Source: Clostridiales bacterium (GTDB taxonomy: Bacteria; Bacillota; Clostridia; Christensenellales; Borkfalkiaceae). From it: DNA of 64,000 bases. Positions 42,761 to 52,336 of the stretch are shown piece after piece. The stretch is from positions 86,792 to 150,791 of the forward strand of contig SVHT01000005.1 in assembly GCA_015055615.1 (NCBI GenBank), read 5' to 3'. The first letter of the stretch is position 1. Each line of letters begins with the position of its first letter. Below the pieces are notes generated by a model that made no database searches, was not told the origin of the DNA, and saw nothing but the letters and a program-made list of their open reading frames with translations. Made by a program: the position numbers and the translations under genes.

Positions 42761-43522
42761 ATGATTAGTTTACAAGATAAGGTCGTTATTATAACGGGTG
42801 GTGGCAGAGGTATCGGTTTCGGGCTTTCGACGGCGTTTGCAAAAGCGGGCGCGAAAATCGTTATCACGGGCAGAACGGAGGCAACTCTTCTTTCTGCAAA
42901 GGAAAGCCTTGAAAAGGACTACGGTTGCGAAGTGCTTTGCGTGACCGCAGACGGCGCGGACGAGGCGGCTATCCAAAACGTTATTGACAAGACGGTGGAA
43001 AAATTTGGTAAAATCGACGCCGTTATCAACAATGCGCAGGCGTCGGCGTCGGGTAAAATGCTCGTCGACCACACCAAGGAAGATTTGGACCTTGCAATTT
43101 ATTCGGGTATTTACGCGACCTTCTTCTATATGCAAAAGGCGTTCCCGTATCTCAAAAAAACGAAGGGCTGTGTGGTGAATTTTGCGAGTGGCGCAGGGCT
43201 TTTCGGGCGCATTGCGCAATCCTCGTATGCGGCGGCAAAAGAAGGCATCCGCGGTCTTTCGCGCGTGGCGGCGACGGAATGGGCGCCCGACGGCGTACGC
43301 GTCAACGTCATTTGTCCGTTGGCGATGACGGAAGGCTTGAAGAAGTTCAAAGAAGAATATCCCGAACGCTATGAACAGACGATTAAGGGCGTGCCTATGG
43401 GCAGATTTGCCGACCCCGAACAGGACGTTGGCGGTATGTGCGTATTCCTTTGCTCCGATTTGGCTAGCTACGTTACGGGCGAAACGATTACCTTACAAGG
43501 CGGTAGCGGTTTAAGACCGTAA
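42761..43522 (+). CDS. Short-chain dehydrogenase/reductase
   Basis: 253 residues from the ATG at 42761 (AAGGAG upstream). Classical SDR motifs: cofactor loop TGGGRGIG at about 13-20, NNAQ in place of NNAG near 91, the catalytic Ser in NFASGAG, YAAAK (YxxxK) near 158, and the C-terminal LCSDLASYVTGETITLQGG. The Arg in TGRTEAT after the second strand favours NADP(H). Substrate unknown. The esterase-like lipoprotein gene follows 25 bases on, so the two may be one transcript, although no functional link is evident. Confidence 0.9.
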   Translation: MISLQDKVVIITGGGRGIGFGLSTAFAKAGAKIVITGRTEATLLSAKESLEKDYGCEVLCVTADGADEAAIQNVIDKTVEKFGKIDAVINNAQASASGKMLVDHTKEDLDLAIYSGIYATFFYMQKAFPYLKKTKGCVVNFASGAGLFGRIAQSSYAAAKEGIRGLSRVAATEWAPDGVRVNVICPLAMTEGLKKFKEEYPERYEQTIKGVPMGRFADPEQDVGGMCVFLCSDLASYVTGETITLQGGSGLRP

Positions 43523-43547
43523 CCATACGATTTTAGGTGGGGGTAAA

Positions 43548-45212
43548 ATGAAGAAATTTTTGTGTTGCTTATTGGCGTTGACGACCTTGCTTGCGGGGGC
43601 GCTCACGGCGGTTTCGTGCGGGGATAAGGGTGGCGCGCCTACTCTTCCGCCTTTGTCCGAAGAGAGCTCGGTGGACGATAGTTTTTCTGAAGAAAATTCT
43701 TCTTCCGAGGAAATCGTGATAGACGAGAGCAAAGTAACGCTCCGTTTCGCAACCAAAACCTTTTATATTGAGGACGGGCAAACCGTAACGTTGGACGTGG
43801 AATTTTCCTTGGACGGTCAAGCGCTTAGTATGTCCCTTTTGGATTTTTCGTCGAGCGACGACGCGGTTGCGACGGTCGATAAAAACGGCGTCGTGACGGG
43901 GGTATCGAGCGGTAAGGTAAGTATCTACGCGGCGTACGGGAAACGGGTTGCCAAGGCGACGGTAAACGTAGCGAAACGTGAAAACCGATTGGAAATTTCG
44001 GACAAAAGCGCTATGATGCTCGTCGGCGCTACAAAGCAAGTGACGGCGACGGCGTATTTTGCGTGGACGGAGGTTACGGATGCGGTGATTTCTTGGCAGA
44101 GTTCCAACCCCGCTGTGGCGACGGTGGATAACGGCGTTATCACGGCGGTAGGCAGCGGAAAAGCGGAGATAACCGTTTCGTACGAAGACGTGTCGAAGAA
44201 GGTTGCCGTTACGGTGGTTGCGGAAGCGACGGCGGCGCAGGTCAATACGTTTAGCGAAGAGTATATCAACGTTTTCGGGCGGAGCTATATTACGGGCGGA
44301 CAATTAAATTTGGACCACGCGGCAAACGGTGTGGAGGTGGGCTTTGTCGGTAGCTCGCTCACGCTCAACATGTATTCCCAGGCAGACGGTTATATGCGTA
44401 TATTTATAGACGGCTCGGAATCGGGCAGGAGAACGCCCGTTTCGATGGGGACGAAAGATTACGCGGTGGCGAGTAACTTAGAGGACGGTTTGCATATTGC
44501 GCGTATCGTGAAATGTACGGAAGAACAGCAGGGCGCGCATTGGGATATCCAATCGTTTTCCGCAGACGGCTTTTTTACGGTGCCTGAAAAATCGGACTTG
44601 AAGATAGAATTTATCGGGGATTCGATTACGGCGGGGCACGGCTCGATAGGGTATGCGGGGCAGGTGCATAGTATTGATAACTCTGACGCGACCAAGACGT
44701 ACGCCTATTTCACGGCGCAAGCGTTGCAGGCGGATTATTCGATTGTCGCGTGGAGCGGTATTTGCGCCAAAGCTTATCATTGGTGCGCAAATTTGAATAT
44801 GGCAACGCTGTATAATCAAGTATCCAACCAAAACCAAACGGCGTACGCTTTTGATTTCGGGGCAGATATCGTGGTGGTGAATTTGGGAACGAACGAATCT
44901 TCCTATCTCGGCACGTCGGCGGGCAGTAGCTACGGCGCGGAATTTCCGTCCGATTACAAGGAATTTTTAGAGACGATTCGCGCTAAAAACCCCAATGCGT
45001 ATATCATTTGCCTTTACGGCATGATGGGTAGACACAATACGATTCATATGGGAATACAGCAAGCCATAGAAGAGCTTGCGGATGAAAAAATCGTGTACAA
45101 TCCCTTTGAGATTGTCGCGGATTGGGCTGGCGGTAACGGTCACCCCGGTACTCTTGCGCATCAAGGCTGGGGGAACGAGCTGACAGCGTATATTAACACT
45201 TTGGATATTTAA
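43548..45212 (+). CDS. Lipoprotein with two Ig-like (Big2) domains and a CE2-like SGNH esterase domain
   Basis: 554 residues. Lipobox AVSC at 21-24, a Ser/Glu-rich linker at 36-60, two Big2-type Ig-like domains (about 62-142 and 146-224; both have the SSxxxVATVD and GxxTAVGSGKAxI pattern), a jelly-roll region (about 232-342) and an SGNH hydrolase domain. The catalytic blocks are intact: GDSIT at 357-361, LGTNES with the oxyanion Asn, and GHPGTLAH. Jelly roll plus SGNH is the CE2 plan, sugar O-acetyl esterases. It probably de-acetylates plant or mucin glycans at the cell surface. A paralogue follows 18 bases on. Confidence 0.85.
   Translation: MKKFLCCLLALTTLLAGALTAVSCGDKGGAPTLPPLSEESSVDDSFSEENSSSEEIVIDESKVTLRFATKTFYIEDGQTVTLDVEFSLDGQALSMSLLDFSSSDDAVATVDKNGVVTGVSSGKVSIYAAYGKRVAKATVNVAKRENRLEISDKSAMMLVGATKQVTATAYFAWTEVTDAVISWQSSNPAVATVDNGVITAVGSGKAEITVSYEDVSKKVAVTVVAEATAAQVNTFSEEYINVFGRSYITGGQLNLDHAANGVEVGFVGSSLTLNMYSQADGYMRIFIDGSESGRRTPVSMGTKDYAVASNLEDGLHIARIVKCTEEQQGAHWDIQSFSADGFFTVPEKSDLKIEFIGDSITAGHGSIGYAGQVHSIDNSDATKTYAYFTAQALQADYSIVAWSGICAKAYHWCANLNMATLYNQVSNQNQTAYAFDFGADIVVVNLGTNESSYLGTSAGSSYGAEFPSDYKEFLETIRAKNPNAYIICLYGMMGRHNTIHMGIQQAIEELADEKIVYNPFEIVADWAGGNGHPGTLAHQGWGNELTAYINTLDI
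44085..44235 (+). repeat. Copy 1 of a 151-base near-identical tract in tandem paralogues
   Basis: Matches 45795-45945 with one difference that I can see (AGTTCC against AGCTCC), over the second Ig-like domain, while flanking coding sequence is much more diverged. Confidence 0.85.
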
Positions 45213-45230
45213 CGAATAGGAAAATTAGAG

Positions 45231-46922
45231 ATGAAAAAATTTTTGTGTTGCTTATTGGCGTTGGCGACCTTGCTTGCTGGGGCGGTAACGGCGGTTTCGT
45301 GCGGGGATAAGGGTGGCGCGCCTACTCTTCCGCCTTTGTCCGAAGAGAGTTCGACGGGCGGGAGCGTTTCAGAAGAGATTTCGTCCGATGAAAGTTCTTT
45401 TGAGGATTCTTCTTCCGAAGAGATTGTCATAGACGAGAGCAAGGTAACGCTTCGTTTGGCGACAAAGACGTACAATATCGAGGACGGGCAAACCGTGACG
45501 CTGGAAGTGGAATTTTCCCTAAACGGTCAGGCATTGAGTTTGTCGTATTTGGAGTTCTCGTCGAGCGATAACGCGGTTGCGACGGTCGATAAAAACGGCG
45601 TAGTGACGGGGATATCGAGCGGTAAAGCAATCATTACCGTTGCGTGCGGAAAACGAGTTGCCAAGGCGACGGTAAACGTGGCGAAACGTGAAAACAGATT
45701 GGACGTTTCGGACGAAAGCGCTATGATGCTCGTCGGCGATACAAAGCAGGTGACGGCAAAGGTGCATTTTGGATTGACGGAAGTTACGGACGCGGTGATT
45801 TCTTGGCAGAGCTCCAACCCCGCTGTGGCGACGGTGGATAACGGCGTTATCACGGCGGTAGGCAGCGGAAAAGCGGAGATAACCGTTTCGTACGAAGACG
45901 TGTCGAAGAAGGTTGCCGTTACGGTGGTTGCGGAAGCGACGGCGGAGCAGGTCAATACGTTCAGCGAAGAGTATATCAACGTATTTGGAAGAACGTATAT
46001 GCAAAACGGCGAGCTTAATTTGGACCACGCGGCAAACGGCGTGGAGGTGGGCTTTGTCGGCACTTCGTTAAAAGTAGAAATGAGTTCGAATTTGAAAAGC
46101 TATATGCGCGTCTACGTAGACGGTATTTCGACGGGGACGCGTTTGGTCATTGAGGCGGCTACCAAGGAATATACGGTGGCGGAAGATTTGGAAGAGGGTT
46201 GCCATATCGTTCGCATCGTCAAGGCGTCGGAGGAACAGTACGCGCAATGGGATATTCTCGGCTTTACGGCAGATAAATTCTGTGTCGCGCCGGAAAAATC
46301 CGACTTGAAGATAGAGTTCATCGGCAGTTCCGCGGCGGCAGGCTTTGGCACGGGCGGTTCGCAGGGGCAAGAGGGGACTGTGGACAATTCCGACCCGTCT
46401 AAGAGCTACGCATACCTTACGGCGCACGAGCTGGGGGCGGATTATTCGATTCTTGCGGGCGAAGGGATTGCGACGACGGTGCATTTCTGGGCGCCGATAA
46501 ACATGGAAACCCTTTACGAGCAGGTTTCAATGACGAACATAGGCCGTTATGCCTTTGATTTTACTCCGGATATCATCGTCATAGATTTGGGTGCGGTAGA
46601 GTGTTCTTATATCAGCCGTCCACACGACGGGGATCCGAACTATTCGTTGCAATTCCACAAAGATTATCAAAGATTTTTACAAAGAGTGCGAGAATTAAAT
46701 CCCGACGCATATATTATATGCTTGTACGGCATGATGAACAGCAATGCAACGATTCGCCTTGGTATTCAAGGGGCTGTGGAATCGATGCAGGATGAAAAAA
46801 TTGTGTATACGCCGTTTGCAATTACGGCAAACAACGACGGCGCAATCAATCACCCGAGCGCTACGGCGCATAAAGAGTGGGCGGACGATTTGGTAGCGTA
46901 TATCCGCTCGTTGGCGTTGTAA
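45231..46922 (+). CDS. Tandem paralogue of the CE2-like lipoprotein with degenerate catalytic motifs
   Basis: 563 residues, same order: lipobox AVSC at 21-24, Ser-rich linker, two Big2 domains, jelly roll, SGNH-like domain. The first 260 residues are very close to the preceding protein, the rest much less so. In the enzyme domain GDSIT is replaced by GSSAA (about 365-369) and LGTNES by LGAVECS, so the block I Asp and the oxyanion Asn are lost; the Ser and the late NHPSATAH remain. It may be inactive and act as a binding or decoy protein. The ribosome site is weak, suggesting coupling to the upstream copy. Confidence 0.82.
   Translation: MKKFLCCLLALATLLAGAVTAVSCGDKGGAPTLPPLSEESSTGGSVSEEISSDESSFEDSSSEEIVIDESKVTLRLATKTYNIEDGQTVTLEVEFSLNGQALSLSYLEFSSSDNAVATVDKNGVVTGISSGKAIITVACGKRVAKATVNVAKRENRLDVSDESAMMLVGDTKQVTAKVHFGLTEVTDAVISWQSSNPAVATVDNGVITAVGSGKAEITVSYEDVSKKVAVTVVAEATAEQVNTFSEEYINVFGRTYMQNGELNLDHAANGVEVGFVGTSLKVEMSSNLKSYMRVYVDGISTGTRLVIEAATKEYTVAEDLEEGCHIVRIVKASEEQYAQWDILGFTADKFCVAPEKSDLKIEFIGSSAAAGFGTGGSQGQEGTVDNSDPSKSYAYLTAHELGADYSILAGEGIATTVHFWAPINMETLYEQVSMTNIGRYAFDFTPDIIVIDLGAVECSYISRPHDGDPNYSLQFHKDYQRFLQRVRELNPDAYIICLYGMMNSNATIRLGIQGAVESMQDEKIVYTPFAITANNDGAINHPSATAHKEWADDLVAYIRSLAL
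45795..45945 (+). repeat. Copy 2 of the 151-base near-identical tract
   Basis: Offset from copy 1 is exactly 1710 bases. High identity at the DNA level, third positions included, indicates recent duplication or gene conversion. Confidence 0.85.
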
Positions 46923-46936
46923 GAGAAAATTTTTTC

Positions 46937-46965
46937 TTGACAAAACGTATTGCGTGGTATATAAT
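46937..46965 (+). promoter_or_regulatory. Sigma-A promoter of the zinc-ribbon membrane protein
   Basis: TTGACA (46937-46942), 17 bases, TATAAT (46960-46965). Confidence 0.85.
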
Positions 46966-47005
46966 ATAAAAAATCGCTGAATACACATACAAAGGAGGTA
47001 AGTTC

Positions 47006-47452
47006 ATGTTTTGTAGATATTGCGGTAAGGAAGTTTTGGAAAATGCGGCTATTTGCATACATTGTGGCGCATGGGTAAACGATCAGGAAAAGAAAAAGGC
47101 AGAGCCTAAAACGGAAGTGGTGGAAAAGGCGGCGAGACTGTCTAAATTGTTCGGTACTATTTCATTTGCGTTTATTGTGGCGACGTTGTTTTTCGTCTTT
47201 TTAGCGATTGCGTTTGGTGAAACAGACTATTATAACAGTTCTTCCTACTATTATGAAGATTCGTATATCTATTGGGATCCTGCGGCTGTAGCTGTTGCGA
47301 TTATCTGTTCCATGGCGGCTCTGGCGTTGGGCATCGTCTCGTTTGTGTTTGGGATTAAGACGAAAAAATGCCTTGGGGTAAAATATCTTTCGACGTTGGT
47401 ATTTATTCTGTCGGTGGCAATGTTCCTCGTTCCTTATTTCTTTATTTCATAA
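47006..47452 (+). CDS. Zinc-ribbon membrane protein
   Basis: 148 residues. An N-terminal zinc ribbon FCRYCGKEVLENAAICIHCG (two CxxC pairs, residues 2-21) is followed by a charged linker and three hydrophobic segments at about 48-70, 92-115 and 127-147, with a Tyr-rich extracellular loop (TDYYNSSSYYYEDSY) between the first two. Small zinc-ribbon membrane proteins of this kind are common in Clostridia and of unknown role. AAAGGAGGTAAGTTC gives a strong ribosome site. It has its own promoter and terminator. Confidence 0.8.
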   Translation: MFCRYCGKEVLENAAICIHCGAWVNDQEKKKAEPKTEVVEKAARLSKLFGTISFAFIVATLFFVFLAIAFGETDYYNSSSYYYEDSYIYWDPAAVAVAIICSMAALALGIVSFVFGIKTKKCLGVKYLSTLVFILSVAMFLVPYFFIS

Positions 47453-47470
47453 GGAAAAACATAAAGGGAA

Positions 47471-47506
47471 AACGGCTTTGCAAGTAAAATTGCAGAGCCG
47501 TTTTTT
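47471..47506 (+). terminator. Intrinsic terminator, copy 1 of a recurring type
   Basis: AACGGCTTTGCA (47471-47482) pairs with TGCAGAGCCGTT (47491-47502) with one G-U, then T run. Same core as terminators at 48259 and 48959. Confidence 0.85.
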
Positions 47507-47620
47507 GAATAAGTTTTGCGGGCTTGTTTAAAATAAGAAAGGACGGGGTACGTATAGCTGTCAGCAATAACGAGAAAGGGCAAATAAGATACGCTTTGTC
47601 CCTACCTATAAGGAGAGAAT

Positions 47621-48238
47621 ATGACGGAATTTGAAAAAATGAGCGCAGGAAAGCTCTATGATACTTCGGAAAAAGAACTTGTGAAAATGCGTTGCAAAGC
47701 GCACAAATTGAGTAAGGATTACAACGATACCTACGAGGATGAAGAAGAGAAACGCGCAGGGATTTTGCGGGAGCTTTGTCCAAATCTTGGCAAAGGCTCG
47801 TATCTGCAAGGGCCCGTGCAGTTCGATTACGGCGTGAACTTTTTTACGGGGGAAAACTGCTATGCGAATTTTAATTTGACGGTGCTCGATTGCGCGCCCG
47901 TTACCTTGGGCAACGACGTGTTTATCGGTCCGAATTGTCAGCTTGTTCCGCCCGTGCATCCCTTGCTTACGAAGGAACGGAAAATGCGTTTTAAAGAGGA
48001 CGGAACGGCGTACGATATCGAATACGCGAAGCCGATTGTCATTAAGGACGGCGTGTGGCTTGCGTCGGGGGTTACGGTTTGCGGTGGCGTAACGATTGGG
48101 GAAAACAGCGTAATCGGCGCGGGGAGCGTGGTGACGAAGGATATCCCCGACAACGTGTTTGCGGCGGGAAATCCTTGCAGAGTTATCCGTGAAATTACCG
48201 AAAAAGACAGCGTGTATTTAAAGAAAGAACTCTTATAA
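47621..48238 (+). CDS. Maltose/galactoside O-acetyltransferase-like hexapeptide acyltransferase
   Basis: 205 residues. The N-terminal Mac domain (MSAGKLYDTSEKELVKMRCKAH-type, residues 6-28) precedes a left-handed beta-helix of hexapeptide repeats, with the catalytic His in LVPPVHPL near 110 and the closing IGAGSVVTKDIPDNVFAAGNPCRVIREI. It transfers acetyl from acetyl-CoA to a hydroxyl of a sugar; maltose, glucose or galactosides are typical. Interesting beside surface acetyl-esterase-like genes, though these act outside and this one inside. AAGGAGAGAAT precedes the ATG. Confidence 0.88.
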   Translation: MTEFEKMSAGKLYDTSEKELVKMRCKAHKLSKDYNDTYEDEEEKRAGILRELCPNLGKGSYLQGPVQFDYGVNFFTGENCYANFNLTVLDCAPVTLGNDVFIGPNCQLVPPVHPLLTKERKMRFKEDGTAYDIEYAKPIVIKDGVWLASGVTVCGGVTIGENSVIGAGSVVTKDIPDNVFAAGNPCRVIREITEKDSVYLKKELL

Positions 48239-48258
48239 AAGAAAAAGCGGCGTAAAAA

Positions 48259-48292
48259 ACGGCTTTGCGGATAAAATCGCAGAGCCGTTTTT
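48259..48292. terminator. Bidirectional terminator, copy 2 of the recurring type
   Basis: ACGGCTTTGCG (48259-48269) pairs with CGCAGAGCCGT (48278-48288). T run on the plus strand, and six T on the minus strand, so it can end both the acetyltransferase and the XRE gene. Confidence 0.8.
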
Positions 48293-48298
48293 GTGTGT

Positions 48299-48508
48299 CT
48301 ATTTCAAACCTAAAATTTCGTCGGCAGAAATATCTAAAATTTCGCAGATATTTGCAAACGTGTCTAAGGACGGGAATTTGTCTAAACGCATATATTTGCT
48401 AACCGTGGACGGGTTTATTCCCAATTTTTTGGCTAACTCTTTTTGGGAAACGTTGCTATACTGTATTGCCTCGCGCAATCTTCTTTGAATATCTTCTATC
48501 TTAATCAT
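48299..48508 (-). CDS. Small XRE-family (Cro/CI-type) transcriptional regulator
   Basis: 69 residues from the ATG at 48508. A single helix-turn-helix: VSQKELAKKLGINPSTVSKYMRLDKFPSLDTFANICEILDISADEIL, spread over about residues 20-66, the classic XRE pattern. No ribosome site precedes the ATG; a TATTAT lies six bases upstream, so the transcript seems leaderless. A palindrome GCACAATGTGC abuts that -10, and a matching one lies in the divergent promoter, which suggests autorepression and control of the neighbouring DUF4234-like gene. A TTG six codons upstream is the alternative start. Confidence 0.85.
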   Translation of the reverse strand: MIKIEDIQRRLREAIQYSNVSQKELAKKLGINPSTVSKYMRLDKFPSLDTFANICEILDISADEILGLK

Positions 48509-48514
48509 ATAAAA

Positions 48515-48520
48515 ATAATA
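48515..48520 (-). promoter_or_regulatory. -10 element of the XRE gene
   Basis: TATTAT on the minus strand, six bases before the ATG. The -35 position is poor (AAGTAA at 17 bases), which would fit a weak or factor-controlled promoter. Confidence 0.45.
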
Positions 48521-48531
48521 GCACAATGTGC
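48521..48531. promoter_or_regulatory. Palindromic operator O1, GCACAATGTGC
   Basis: Five-base perfect arms around a central A, immediately upstream of the XRE -10. Core GCACA-W-TGTGC is shared with O2, centres 31 bases apart, about three helical turns. Confidence 0.65.
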
Positions 48532-48541
48532 AATTTTTTAC

Positions 48542-48570
48542 TTGACAAAAGGCACATTGTGCCTTATTAT
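48542..48570 (+). promoter_or_regulatory. Sigma-A promoter of the DUF4234-like gene with operator in its spacer
   Basis: TTGACA (48542-48547), 17 bases, TATTAT (48565-48570). Operator O2 fills bases 4-16 of the spacer. Confidence 0.75.
48551..48563. promoter_or_regulatory. Palindromic operator O2, GGCACATTGTGCC
   Basis: Six-base perfect arms around a central T, wholly inside the promoter spacer; binding there should block RNA polymerase. Confidence 0.7.
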
Positions 48571-48588
48571 TATGTGGGAGGGTTAAAA

Positions 48589-48951
48589 ATGTATACTAGA
48601 AGAAATAGATTTTTGATGTTTATGTTGATGAGGGCTTTTAGTGCGCCTTATGATTTGTATTGGATTTCTTCCGTTCAAAATGAGGTTTGCAGAAATGAGA
48701 AGAAAGGGATGAGTGGATTTTTAACGAGCTTGTTGGTACTTTGTACGTTTGGAATATATTCTATTGTATGGCAATTTAGAACGAGCGGTATTTTAAAAAG
48801 ACAAGGAGCGGAAGAGAAAAGAATAAAAATGGCAATTTGTGCGTTCTTTATGATAGGGATAATTACAAATCCCATTATTATTCAAGGACAAATGAACCAA
48901 TTGGCTGGACAACGCATATCTCCGTGCGTGATACGTAAAAGCATAAGATGA
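48589..48951 (+). CDS. DUF4234-like small membrane protein
   Basis: 120 residues from the ATG at 48589 (GGGAGGGTTAAAA). PYDLYWISSVQNEVCRNEKKGMSGFLTSLLVLCTFGIYSIVWQFRTSG spans residues 20-70 and resembles the DUF4234 pattern of two short membrane segments with LYW and GIY..W motifs; a third hydrophobic stretch lies at about 82-105. Function unknown. The base composition is more A+T-rich than that of the housekeeping neighbours, which could indicate transfer. Controlled, by inference, by the divergent XRE protein. Confidence 0.7.
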   Translation: MYTRRNRFLMFMLMRAFSAPYDLYWISSVQNEVCRNEKKGMSGFLTSLLVLCTFGIYSIVWQFRTSGILKRQGAEEKRIKMAICAFFMIGIITNPIIIQGQMNQLAGQRISPCVIRKSIR

Positions 48952-48958
48952 TTGTAAA

Positions 48959-48996
48959 ACGGCTTTGCGGAAAAAACCGCAGAGCCGTGATTTTTT
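48959..48996 (+). terminator. Intrinsic terminator, copy 3 of the recurring type
   Basis: ACGGCTTTGCGG (48959-48970) pairs with CCGCAGAGCCGT (48977-48988) with one G-U, then GATTTTTTG. Confidence 0.75.
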
Positions 48997-49072
48997 GTAA
49001 TAAAAAATTTTTTTGTAATTTTCGTGATTTTTGTGTTTAAGGTAAAAATTTGCTGGTTACATATAATTGTAA

Positions 49073-50920
<1,848 letters not shown>

Positions 50921-50993
50921 GCAGTAAACTTTGGGCATAAATCGGGTTTGGCGAAAGCCAAGCCCGTATGCCATATATAAATAGGTAACCACT

Positions 50994-52148
50994 ATGGCAG
51001 ATAAGAAAAATTATTATGATATACTCGGCGTGGATAAAAAGGCGACGCCCGACGAGATTAAATCGGCGTATCGAAAACTTGCGATGAAATACCACCCCGA
51101 CAGAAACCAAGGCGACGAGGTGGCGGCGGAGAGATTTAAGGAAGTCAACGAGGCGCACGAAACGCTCTCCGACCAACAAAAACGCGCGGCATACGATTAC
51201 GAGCTGGAACACCCCGGTATGGGCGGTTTTGGCGGCGCGGGTGGCTTTGGCGGATTCGGCGGCGGTGGTTTTGAGGATATTTCGGATATTTTCAGTAGCT
51301 TTTTCGGCGGTGGATTTGGCGGTAGCTCTCGCGCGCAACAGCAACAATCGCGCGTGGGCGAAGATATTCAGCGTGAGATGACTCTGTCCTTTATGGACGC
51401 GGCAAAGGGTTGCAGAAAGGAGTTTTCGTACATGCGCAACGAGCCGTGCTCGGCGTGTAAAGCGACGGGCGCGAAGAACGGTACGGCGTTTGATTTTTGC
51501 GGAAAATGCGGTGGCAAGGGCGTGATTCAGCAGGTGCAAAGCACTATGTTTGGTCGGACGATTCGTCAGACGGTTTGTCCTGATTGCGGTGGTTTGGGTA
51601 AGAAAATCCGTGAAAAATGCCCCGATTGTAAGGGCAAAGGCACGCAGAGAAAGGAAACGACGGTCACCATTGATATCCCTGCGGGCGTAGACACGGGCAG
51701 TTACATGAAAAAACGCGGTATGGGGCAGGGCGTGCTCGGCGGAACGCCTGGCGATTTGATTGTTTTGTTCCGCGTGGAACCGCATAAGATTTTTGTGCGC
51801 GAACGGTTTGACTTGCGTGTGGATTTGCCGATTTCGTTTAAGACGGCGGCGCTTGGCGGGACGGTGCAAGTCCCTACGATTGATAGCACGTTTGAGTTTA
51901 CAATCCCCGAAGGCACGCAGAGCGGGACGGTGTTCACGATACGCGGTAAGGGTATTAAATCGGCGAGAAACGGTACGGGCAATTTGATTTTGCGCGTGAT
52001 TGTAGAGGTGCCCTCTAAGCTGTCTAAGGACCAAAGAAAGGCGCTCGAAAAATGGGAAAATAACTTGGATTTGAAGCAATGCGAACGCATGAAGCGGTAT
52101 GCGGACAACGTGGAAAGTTTGTACGGTAAAAATCCCTACGAGAAATAA
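50994..52148 (+). CDS. dnaJ: Co-chaperone DnaJ (Hsp40)
   Basis: 384 residues. The J domain has HPD in AMKYHPDRNQGD near 33; a Gly/Phe-rich linker covers about 73-118; the zinc region has four repeats (CSACKATG, CGKCGGKG, CPDCGGLG, CPDCKGKG; the first lacks the last Gly); then the C-terminal substrate domains. It delivers clients to DnaK. In Bacillus prmA follows directly; here two lipoprotein genes and fucI come first. Confidence 0.97.
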   Translation: MADKKNYYDILGVDKKATPDEIKSAYRKLAMKYHPDRNQGDEVAAERFKEVNEAHETLSDQQKRAAYDYELEHPGMGGFGGAGGFGGFGGGGFEDISDIFSSFFGGGFGGSSRAQQQQSRVGEDIQREMTLSFMDAAKGCRKEFSYMRNEPCSACKATGAKNGTAFDFCGKCGGKGVIQQVQSTMFGRTIRQTVCPDCGGLGKKIREKCPDCKGKGTQRKETTVTIDIPAGVDTGSYMKKRGMGQGVLGGTPGDLIVLFRVEPHKIFVRERFDLRVDLPISFKTAALGGTVQVPTIDSTFEFTIPEGTQSGTVFTIRGKGIKSARNGTGNLILRVIVEVPSKLSKDQRKALEKWENNLDLKQCERMKRYADNVESLYGKNPYEK

Positions 52149-52160
52149 ATAAAAGAGAAA

Positions 52161-52187
52161 AAACACGGTTTGACGCCGTGTTTTTTT
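52161..52187 (+). terminator. Intrinsic terminator after dnaJ
   Basis: AAACACGG (52161-52168), loop TTTGACG, CCGTGTTT (52176-52183), T run. Confidence 0.85.
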
Positions 52188-52255
52188 GATGCGGGGCAAA
52201 AGGCGAAAATGTTTAATTGTGGAAAAAATGCAATCGTATTTTGTGAAAGAATATA

Positions 52256-52284
52256 TTGACAGCGGTAAAAATTTGTTATATAAT
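52256..52284 (+). promoter_or_regulatory. Sigma-A promoter of the Asp/Ser-rich lipoprotein gene
   Basis: TTGACA (52256-52261), 17 bases, TATAAT (52279-52284). Confidence 0.85.
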
Positions 52285-52336
52285 AGTGAAAGTTAGTACG
52301 ATACGTATAATCCCGACACGGGAAAAGGAGTAAATT

